Below are positions 5,360-10,777 of a stretch of 10,777 nt of DNA, in pieces (the first letter of the stretch is position 1; the number at the start of each line of letters is the position of its first letter). Position numbers and translations under genes: made by a program. The notes beneath the pieces are model-generated. The model was not told the DNA's origin. It was given only the letters and a program-made list of their open reading frames with translations, and did not search any database. The DNA is from Flemingiibacterium sp045586505 (lineage in GTDB: Bacteria > Bacillota > Clostridia > Oscillospirales > CAG-272). Location: NCBI GenBank assembly GCA_045586505.1, contig JAZNAL010000016.1, forward strand, positions 1-10,777, in the 5' to 3' direction.

Positions 5360-7032
5360 TAAAACAGTCCGGTGATCTTACCGTCGTCGTCAACGTCGAT
5401 GTTGTACGCCGCGGGAGTCTTGGGAAGACCGGGCATGGTAAGGATGGTACCGGTCAGCGCTACGATAAACTCAGCGCCCGCAGACAGTCTTACCTCGCGA
5501 ACGGTCAGGGTAAAGCCCTTCGGACGACCCAGCTTTGCGGGATCGTCGGACAGCGAATACTGAGTCTTCGCCATACATACGGGGAACTTCGAATACTTTT
5601 CGTCAAGCGCAAGGATCTCGGAGAGCTGCTTCTCGGCACCTGCTTCGTATACTACGTTTTCAGCGCCGTAGATCTCCTTGGCGATGGTCGCGATCTTGTC
5701 CTTGATGGACATCTCGTCAGGATAGAGCACCTTGAAGGAGGAGGGCTTTTCGCAAGCCGCAACAACCTTCTTTGCAAGCTCGATACCGCCTTCGCCGCCC
5801 TTTGCGAACACCTCGGACAGCGCAAGCTCAGCACCGCGTGCTTCGCAAGCCTTGCGAACAAAATCAAGCTCGGCATCAGTATCGGTGTCGAAGCGGTTAA
5901 GTGCAACAACTACGGGCACACCGTACTTCTGGAGGTTTTCGATATGTGCTTCGAGATTTACGATACCCTTTTCGAGAGCCGCGATGTTCTCGCTCTTAAG
6001 CTCGGTCTTGGGAACGCCGCCGTTGTACTTGAGCGCACGAATGGTAGCAACAAGAACGATAGCAGAGGGAGCGAGACCTGCCTTGCGGCACTTGATGTCG
6101 AGGAACTTCTCAGCCCCCAGGTCAGCACCGAAGCCGGCTTCGGTTACGCAGTAGTCAGCAAGCTTGAGCGCCAGCTTGGTAGCTCTGATGGAGTTACAGC
6201 CGTGTGCGATGTTTGCAAAAGGACCGCCGTGAATGATAGCGGGAGTATTTTCGAGGGTCTGAACGAGGTTGGGCTTGATAGCGTCCTTGAGGAGTGCGGT
6301 CATGGAGCCCTCAGCCTTGATATCGCGTGCGTATACGGGAGTGCCGTCATACTTGTATGCAACGAGAATGTTGCCAAGACGCTTCTTAAGGTCGGAAATA
6401 GACTCTGCCAGACAGAGGATAGCCATAACCTCGGAAGCAACGGTGATCTGGAAATGATCCTCACGAACAACACCGGAGAGCTTACCGCCCATACCGATGA
6501 CGCAGTTGCGGAGCGCACGGTCATTGGTGTCGGTGCAGCGGATGACAACTACGCGGCGAGGGTCGATACCAAGCTCGTTGCCCTGCTGGAGATGGTTGTC
6601 GAGAATAGCGCAGAGAAGGTTGTTTGCCGCGGTGATCGCGTGGAAGTCGCCGGTGAAGTGGAGGTTGATATCCTCCATGGGAACGACCTGAGCGTATCCG
6701 CCGCCTGCCGCGCCACCCTTAACGCCGAATACCGGACCAAGAGAAGGCTCACGGAGGGCGATAACGGTGTTCTTACCGATCTTTTCCATAGCCATACCGA
6801 GACCTACCGATGTGGTGGTCTTGCCCTCGCCTGCGGGGGTGGGATTGATGGCGGTGACAAGGATCAGCTTACCGTAAGGCTTGTCCGCGGTGCGCTTGAT
6901 AAACTCGTCGTTGATCTTAGCCTTGTACTTACCGTAGTACTCGAGCTCGTCCTCGGTAACACCGAGCTTTTCGGCGATCTTGCCGATGTGAAGCATCTTA
7001 GCTTCCTGTGCGATTTGGATGTCTGTTTTCAT
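5359..7032 (-). CDS. fhs: Formate-tetrahydrofolate ligase
   Basis: 557 residues, the standard length. It makes 10-formyl-THF from formate, THF and ATP. This is an entry point of formate into one-carbon metabolism, used for purine synthesis in many Clostridia and in the methyl branch of acetogens. The nucleotide-binding loop TPAGEGKTTTSVGLG starts at residue 65. The conserved REPSLGPVFGVKGGAAGGGYAQV block, DINLHFTGDFHAI and the late GLPKTPAAYNIDVD segment are all intact. An AGGAG site nine bases upstream (7041-7045) supports ATG 7032. It is the first gene of the operon and overlaps tsaE by one base. Its product is the cofactor of PurN, encoded just upstream. Whether the cell also has an acetogenic pathway cannot be told from here. 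Confidence 0.97.
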   Translation of the reverse strand: MKTDIQIAQEAKMLHIGKIAEKLGVTEDELEYYGKYKAKINDEFIKRTADKPYGKLILVTAINPTPAGEGKTTTSVGLGMAMEKIGKNTVIALREPSLGPVFGVKGGAAGGGYAQVVPMEDINLHFTGDFHAITAANNLLCAILDNHLQQGNELGIDPRRVVVIRCTDTNDRALRNCVIGMGGKLSGVVREDHFQITVASEVMAILCLAESISDLKKRLGNILVAYKYDGTPVYARDIKAEGSMTALLKDAIKPNLVQTLENTPAIIHGGPFANIAHGCNSIRATKLALKLADYCVTEAGFGADLGAEKFLDIKCRKAGLAPSAIVLVATIRALKYNGGVPKTELKSENIAALEKGIVNLEAHIENLQKYGVPVVVALNRFDTDTDAELDFVRKACEARGAELALSEVFAKGGEGGIELAKKVVAACEKPSSFKVLYPDEMSIKDKIATIAKEIYGAENVVYEAGAEKQLSEILALDEKYSKFPVCMAKTQYSLSDDPAKLGRPKGFTLTVREVRLSAGAEFIVALTGTILTMPGLPKTPAAYNIDVDDDGKITGLF

Positions 7033-7048
7033 AGTAAAATCTCCTATC

Positions 7049-7069
7049 GGGAAGGCTCATGTCCTTCCC
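7049..7069 (-). promoter_or_regulatory. Hairpin in the fhs leader just before its ribosome site
   Basis: GGGAAGG (7049-7055) and CCTTCCC (7063-7069) form a perfect 7-bp stem with a 7-nt loop. It lies three bases before the AGGAG of fhs in the transcript. It has no U-run, so it is not a terminator. It could modulate translation or mRNA stability. It does not match the ZTP riboswitch pattern known upstream of some fhs genes. Confidence 0.45.
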
Positions 7070-7096
7070 CCTCAAAAAAAGTAATCTTATGGGTAT

Positions 7097-7126
7097 ATTA
7101 TATCATACATAGTGTCATGCCGTCAA
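7097..7126 (-). promoter_or_regulatory. Predicted sigma-A promoter of the fhs-tsaE-tsaB-rpiB operon
   Basis: On the - strand TTGACG (7121-7126) is followed after 18 bp by a perfect TATAAT (7097-7102). Transcription should start near 7090, giving a leader of about 58 nt that contains the hairpin at 7049-7069. It lies downstream of the purN terminator, so fhs is probably transcribed independently of purEN. Confidence 0.78.
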
Positions 7127-7211
7127 GGGGTTTGCGGTTTTCTTTTGGTAAAATTAAGCGTTGATTGGGGGTGGTTTTTTATGAAAAACAGAAAATTACC
7201 GCCTAACGTGC

Positions 7212-7247
7212 CAAAACAACACCCGTCGCATATCTGCGGCGGGTGTT
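7212..7247 (-). terminator. Rho-independent terminator of purE-purN
   Basis: On the - strand AACACCCGCCGC (7247-7236) pairs with GCGACGGGTGTT (7229-7218), a 12-bp stem with one mismatch and a 6-nt loop, then GUUUUGG. It begins three bases after the purN stop. The U-run is short (four U), so termination may be partial. Confidence 0.78.
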
Positions 7248-7250
7248 AGG

Positions 7251-7874
7251 TTATTTAATATGTACGATGTTCTCCACAACGTTGAGTCTGTCCGCACAGA
7301 AAAGCTCTATCGCCTCGGGGAGCAGCTTCCATTCGCACTCCTCCATGATACGGCGCTGGAGCAGCTCCGGGGTATCGCCCTCCATAACGGGCACAGACTT
7401 CTGTGCGATGATCGGCCCGCCGTCGCAGACCTCGTTGACAAAATGCACGGTAGCACCCGACAGCTTTACGCCCTTTTCAAGCGCAGCCTCGTGGACGTGC
7501 AGTCCGTAGAAGCCCTCGCCGCAGAAGCTGGGGATGAGAGCGGGATGTACGTTCATAACACGATTCTCAAATTCGCGGGTAAAGCATTCATCAAGAATGA
7601 TCATAAAGCCCGCAAGAACAACGAGATCGATGTCCCGCATCTTTAATTCCTCTATGAGCTTTTTCGTGTATTCAACACGGTCGGGATAATCCTTCTTAGG
7701 TATTACGATGCCGCATACGCCGTGATTTTTCGCACGCTCAAGTGCGTATGCCCCCTCCTTGGAGGAAACCACCACTTCAACCTTGCCGTGGGATATGATG
7801 CCCGCATCGCAGGCATCCAGGATAGCCTGGAGATTTGTGCCTCCGCCGGATACGAGTACAGCTATTTTTTTCAT
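7251..7874 (-). CDS. purN: Phosphoribosylglycinamide formyltransferase (GART)
   Basis: 207 residues, the usual length. PurN transfers the formyl group of 10-formyl-THF to GAR to give FGAR, the third step of purine synthesis. The N-terminal VSGGGTNLQAI loop (8-18) binds the substrate phosphate. The catalytic residues are present as Asn108 and His110 in NVHPALIPSF and Asp151 in the CDGGPIIAQ segment, with TVHFVNE (142-148) before it. A GGGGAAG site seven bases upstream supports ATG 7874. It follows purE by 24 bp and the two are certainly one transcription unit, ended by the hairpin at 7212-7247. It is the folate-dependent enzyme rather than the formate-using PurT. The neighbouring fhs gene makes its cofactor. 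Confidence 0.97.
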   Translation of the reverse strand: MKKIAVLVSGGGTNLQAILDACDAGIISHGKVEVVVSSKEGAYALERAKNHGVCGIVIPKKDYPDRVEYTKKLIEELKMRDIDLVVLAGFMIILDECFTREFENRVMNVHPALIPSFCGEGFYGLHVHEAALEKGVKLSGATVHFVNEVCDGGPIIAQKSVPVMEGDTPELLQRRIMEECEWKLLPEAIELFCADRLNVVENIVHIK

Positions 7875-7898
7875 TTACAACTTCCCCTCGCCAAAGCC

Positions 7899-8390
7899 TT
7901 AATTAAGCTCCGCCTGAAGCTTTGCATCCTTTGCTACAACAGTGGCTTCCATCTCCGTTTTGAAGCGGGTCAGCTTTAATGCCAGATCGTCGTCAGACAG
8001 TGCAAGCATCTGTGCCGCAAGGATCGCCGCATTCTGTGCGCCGTCGATGGCGACGGTGGCAACGGGAATACCGCCGGGCATCTGTACCATAGAAAGAAGC
8101 GAGTCAAGACCGTCCATGGTAGAGGATTTGATCGGGATACCGATAACGGGAAGCGTGGTGTAAGCCGCGATAACGCCACCGAGATGAGCCGCCTTTCCTG
8201 CCGCCGCGATGATAACGCCAAATCCCTTATCCTTCGCCTGGGAAGCAAACTCCTCCGCCTGTCTTGGAGTTCTGTGAGCGCTTATAACGTGTGCCTCATA
8301 GGGAATACCGAAGGCAACAAGCTGATCAATACACTTCTTTACTATCGGCAGATCGGAGTCACTGCCCATGATAACTGCTACTTTTTTCAT
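7899..8390 (-). CDS. purE: N5-carboxyaminoimidazole ribonucleotide mutase PurE (class I)
   Basis: 163 residues from ATG 8390. A start at 8417 would add nine residues, but AAGGA lies 9-13 bases before 8390 and MKKVAVIMGSDSD is the family's usual opening. Class I PurE moves the carboxylate of N5-CAIR to carbon 4 to give CAIR, working with PurK. It shows GSDSD near residues 9-13, the signature SAHRTP, AAGKAAHLGGVIA, and the LDSLLSMVQMPGGIPVATVAI block. The AAHLGG motif has Gly where AAHLPG is common, a mild variation. The charged C-terminal helix (LTRFKTEMEATVVAKDAKL) is also family-like. purK is not in the window. It leads the purE-purN operon with its own strong promoter. Confidence 0.96.
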   Translation of the reverse strand: MKKVAVIMGSDSDLPIVKKCIDQLVAFGIPYEAHVISAHRTPRQAEEFASQAKDKGFGVIIAAAGKAAHLGGVIAAYTTLPVIGIPIKSSTMDGLDSLLSMVQMPGGIPVATVAIDGAQNAAILAAQMLALSDDDLALKLTRFKTEMEATVVAKDAKLQAELN

Positions 8391-8438
8391 GATTTTGAGT
8401 CCTTTCGTTTGCGGCATACCGCCGCTTGTTTTGGCATA

Positions 8439-8467
8439 ATTATAGCATACATTTCAGTCATTGTCAA
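8439..8467 (-). promoter_or_regulatory. Consensus sigma-A promoter of purE-purN
   Basis: On the - strand TTGACA (8462-8467) and TATAAT (8439-8444) are both perfect and exactly 17 bp apart. It lies 15 bp beyond the tmcAL stop. The leader is about 40 nt with a 5-bp hairpin (8411-8425), too short for a purine or ZTP riboswitch. Confidence 0.9.
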
Positions 8468-8482
8468 TAAAAAATAAAAATA

Positions 8483-9658
8483 TCACAGCATTACCGCACC
8501 CACACGTCGAGGCTCCCCTTCGCAGCACAGCTCACAAAGCCGCTCGGCTTTCGTGTGAAGCGCGTACTGCGCGGCGGCAAGACCGGTAAGCTCGCGGCAA
8601 TCGGACAGCTTTGAAAGCACAGTGATGGATGCGCGCCTTCTTGCAAGCGCCAACACTTCCCGCCCCCGCGAATTTGCGGCAAGAAGTACCGTAAACCTAG
8701 GCGGCACTTCCACATCCGACATTGTAACGCCGAGGATTGATGAGATCAGCGCCCGACGTACCCGCGATGCAGAGTAACGCCGGGATTTTACATTGTCCAC
8801 AAGCTCGTCCACTGTCCGCGACACCATGGCGGCATCGCAGAGGCGGTTCTCGATCCCGCCCGACACCTCCATGTAACCCGTAAGTGTCTCCGGCTCAGTT
8901 GTGCGAAGCATGGCGATGATGGCGGTATCAAGCTTCGACAGCGAATATAAGCGTCCTGCATCAAGCTCGCGGTGAAGTATATCCTCGGATTCATGGGGCA
9001 TAAAATTTGAAAAGCTCTTTATCCCCCTCGCCAACGCGCTTCGTATAGCGCTTGCCGATGCGATACCGGAAAGCTCACCGTCGTTGTAATCGCCGCCTAC
9101 GCGCTTGATGGTGATTGCACCGAGGTTTGAGCCGAGCGTGCGGATGGCGTGCAGGTATTCCAGCGCAAGGAGGTTGTTGGATCCGTTGAATATATCTGTT
9201 GCTCCATACATGGCGGCATATACCTCGGCGCGAAGTTCGGCGGTATTGTCGCGGCGGCGCTCCGCGCGCTGGGCGTGGAGTACAGACAAAAATTCGGGGT
9301 TTGACAGTCTTTGTTCACAGTCAAGCAGTGATACAATGTCCCCCGCCTCGCTTCCGAAGGCAAGCGTGTCCACACCGCCAAGTCCGTCAGCCACCGCCAC
9401 GCCTCCGAGGGCGAAAAACTCCGCTCCCGAAAAGCACCACGGCGCAGGAAGCTCCAGGACAAGATCCACGCCGCATCTGACAGCCGCTTCGGCGCGGGCA
9501 TATTTATCGATTATCGCCACATCTCCCCGTTCCACAAGGCTGCCGCTCATGACGGCGACCACAGCGGCGTTGGCATCCCGCGCTTTAATTTGATTCACCA
9601 GATGCAAATGACCGTTATGAAATGGGTTAAATTCGGCGATCACGGCATATACTTTCAT
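8483..9658 (-). CDS. tmcAL: tRNA(Met) cytidine acetate ligase TmcAL
   Basis: 391 residues, near the usual ~400. TmcAL (YlbM in Bacillus) makes acetyl-AMP from acetate and ATP and acetylates C34 of elongator tRNA-Met to N4-acetylcytidine, aiding correct AUG decoding. It has the nucleotidyltransferase HxGH motif in EFNPFHNGH (residues 9-17), then MSGSLVERGDVAIIDKYARA and the VDLVLELP segment, the ordered hallmarks of this family. Later, GSNNLLALEYL and SASAIRSAL match the second conserved block. A GGAGAG site about eight bases upstream supports ATG 9658. It is divergent from ackA across a 151-bp AT-rich gap, so both genes concern acetate. No clear terminator lies after it, and some readthrough into purE-purN is possible. 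Confidence 0.93.
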   Translation of the reverse strand: MKVYAVIAEFNPFHNGHLHLVNQIKARDANAAVVAVMSGSLVERGDVAIIDKYARAEAAVRCGVDLVLELPAPWCFSGAEFFALGGVAVADGLGGVDTLAFGSEAGDIVSLLDCEQRLSNPEFLSVLHAQRAERRRDNTAELRAEVYAAMYGATDIFNGSNNLLALEYLHAIRTLGSNLGAITIKRVGGDYNDGELSGIASASAIRSALARGIKSFSNFMPHESEDILHRELDAGRLYSLSKLDTAIIAMLRTTEPETLTGYMEVSGGIENRLCDAAMVSRTVDELVDNVKSRRYSASRVRRALISSILGVTMSDVEVPPRFTVLLAANSRGREVLALARRRASITVLSKLSDCRELTGLAAAQYALHTKAERLCELCCEGEPRRVGAVML

Positions 9659-9717
9659 TGTTTCTCTCCAAAACTTGAAAAAACTTATGATTTAAAAAAT
9701 AAATTTTTCCATAACTA

Positions 9718-9746
9718 TTGAATTTATGAAATAATTATGTTACAAT
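9718..9746 (+). promoter_or_regulatory. Predicted sigma-A promoter of ackA
   Basis: TTGAAT (9718-9723) and TACAAT (9741-9746) are 17 bp apart, with TGT just before the -10 (extended -10). Transcription should start near 9753, leaving a leader of about 57 nt. GGAGG at 9798-9802 is well placed for ATG 9810. I could not assign a clear promoter for the divergent tmcAL in the same gap. Confidence 0.72.
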
Positions 9747-9809
9747 ATAGTGTATAGTTTTATTTTACCATAAAATACGCAGAAATGCAACAATTACGGA
9801 GGAAAAACA

Positions 9810-10777
9810 ATGAAAGTTTTAGTAGTCAACGCCGGCAGCTCTTCGCTGAAGTACCAGCTCTTTGATACTGCTACCAATGACGTTATCGCAAAGGGTATCT
9901 GCGAGCGCATCGGTATCGACGGCAAGATCACCCACAAAATGCCCGGCAAAGATAATTATGTAGCAGAGCTTGCAATGCCCAACCACTCTGTTGCAACCAA
10001 GATCCTCGTTGACACTCTCGTGTCCGAGAAATACGGCTGCCTCAAGTCCATGGACGAGATCGAAGCAGTAGGTCACCGTGTGGTTCACGGCGGCGCATAC
10101 TTCTCCGAGTCCGTTCTCGTAACTCCCGATGTTATCGAAAAGCTCAACAAGTGCATCGACCTCGCTCCCCTTCACACCCCCGCACACCTTATGGGTATCG
10201 AGGGCATCACCAACGAGCTTCCCGGTGTTCCCCAGGTTCTCGTTTTCGACACCGCATTCCATCAGACCATGCCCGATTACGCTTGGATGTATGCCATCCC
10301 CTACGAAATGTATGAGAAGTACTCTATCCGCCGCTACGGCGCACACGGCACCTCCCACCGCTTCGTTGCAGGCGAGATGTGCAAGATCCTCGGTAAGACC
10401 GAGGGCACCAAGATCGTAACCTGCCACATCGGTAACGGTTCCTCCATCTCTGCCGTTAAGGACGGCAAGGTAATCGATACCTCCATGGGCTTCACTCCCC
10501 TGGACGGCGTTGAAATGGGTACCCGCTGCGGTTCCATCGACCCCGCTATCGTCACCTTCATCATGGAGCATGAGGGCTTTACTCCAAACGAAATGAGCGA
10601 CTTCATGAACAAGAAGTGCGGCTTCCTCGGCGTATCCGGCATCTCCTCCGACAGCCGCGACATTGAGGCTGCCATCCTCGAGGGCAACCACCGCGCATGG
10701 CTGGCCGCCAACATTCTGGCTTACCAGATCAAGAAGTACATCGGTATGTATGCAGCTGCCATGAACGGCCTCGACGC
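9810..10777 (+). CDS. ackA: Acetate kinase, 3' end outside window
   Basis: 322 codons are visible with no stop, out of a usual ~400, so the gene runs off the right edge. Acetate kinase interconverts acetyl phosphate + ADP and acetate + ATP, the ATP-yielding last step of acetate fermentation. The ASKHA phosphate loop VVNAGSSSLKYQLFD (5-19) includes Asn7, Ser10, Ser12 and Lys14. Active-site residues follow: Arg90 in GHRVVHGG, Asp147 in FDTAFHQTMP, His179 in RRYGAHGTSH, the HIGNGSS loop (206-212), and Arg239 in the MGTRCGSIDP segment. GGAGG at 9798-9802 fixes the start. Codon use is strongly biased toward C/G third positions, suggesting high expression. pta is not visible. The terminal glutamate of the active site lies beyond the edge. 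Confidence 0.97.
   Translation, partial: MKVLVVNAGSSSLKYQLFDTATNDVIAKGICERIGIDGKITHKMPGKDNYVAELAMPNHSVATKILVDTLVSEKYGCLKSMDEIEAVGHRVVHGGAYFSESVLVTPDVIEKLNKCIDLAPLHTPAHLMGIEGITNELPGVPQVLVFDTAFHQTMPDYAWMYAIPYEMYEKYSIRRYGAHGTSHRFVAGEMCKILGKTEGTKIVTCHIGNGSSISAVKDGKVIDTSMGFTPLDGVEMGTRCGSIDPAIVTFIMEHEGFTPNEMSDFMNKKCGFLGVSGISSDSRDIEAAILEGNHRAWLAANILAYQIKKYIGMYAAAMNGLD

Noticed and set aside
7033..7090. ZTP riboswitch upstream of fhs
   Set aside because: ZTP riboswitches are known before fhs and purine genes, but this leader is about 58 nt and I cannot find the conserved pfl-motif core; only a simple hairpin is present.
5224..7164. 646-codon open frame on the + strand
   Set aside because: It lies antisense to fhs and the start of tsaE, is longer than fhs only because GC-rich third positions suppress stops, has no ribosome site at its start, and its translation shows no family motif. 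fhs has an intact full-length domain in the other strand.
8391..8435. Purine riboswitch or PurR box upstream of purE
   Set aside because: The leader is about 40 nt with a 5-bp hairpin; too short for a riboswitch, and no PurBox pair is visible.
9819..10691. 290-codon open frame on the - strand
   Set aside because: It is antisense to ackA, whose active-site motifs are all intact on the + strand; a mirror effect of biased codon use.
1..10777. CRISPR array, tRNA or rRNA genes, toxin-antitoxin pair, new defence system
   Set aside because: No regularly spaced repeats, no tRNA cloverleaf at the attachment site (the target is a protein gene), and no paired small ORFs of toxin-antitoxin type. The only defence-related gene is the partial ArdA.

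Overview
The window looks like the chromosome of an anaerobic, low-to-mid GC Firmicute of class Clostridia, probably an Oscillospirales or Ruminococcaceae-type gut bacterium. The reasons are AGGAGG-type ribosome binding sites, TTGACA/TATAAT promoters, a formate-tetrahydrofolate ligase of the Clostridia type, an acetate kinase beside tmcAL, and a Tn916-like integration module. The species cannot be fixed from this sequence.

Region 1 (about 1-2218) is the integrase-proximal end of an integrated mobile element. It is clearly more AT-rich than the rest. On the + strand it holds the C-terminus of an ArdA-type antirestriction protein, a small helix-turn-helix protein that is probably the excisionase, a complete tyrosine integrase, and a 105-residue ribbon-helix-helix or MobC-like protein overlapping the integrase end. 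A strong bidirectional terminator follows, then a tandem pair of 11-bp repeats (candidate integrase arm sites), and then the 3' end of guaA. A 6-bp inverted repeat with a 7-bp spacer at 2218-2236 spans the last guaA codons and is the best candidate core attachment site. The other end of the element lies to the left, outside the window.

Region 2 (2219-9658) is chromosomal and entirely on the - strand. It contains guaA, here only the ATP-pyrophosphatase and dimerisation part with no glutaminase domain. Next is an operon read fhs, tsaE, tsaB, rpiB, then a 63-residue membrane protein, with its own promoter upstream of fhs and a terminator at 3444-3484. After that come purE-purN, with a consensus promoter and a terminator at 7218-7247, and then tmcAL.

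Region 3 (9659-10777) is a divergent intergenic region followed by ackA on the + strand, which runs off the right edge.

The chromosomal genes share a theme. RpiB makes ribose 5-phosphate (the PRPP precursor), Fhs makes 10-formyl-THF, PurN and PurE use that chemistry in purine synthesis, and GuaA finishes GMP. TsaB/TsaE and TmcAL modify tRNA. TmcAL consumes acetate and AckA interconverts acetate and acetyl phosphate. I found no wholly new defence or genetic system. The most interesting items are the guaA attachment-site architecture, the glutaminase-less GuaA, the repeat-like sequence that supplies the tsaE stop codon, and several structured leaders.
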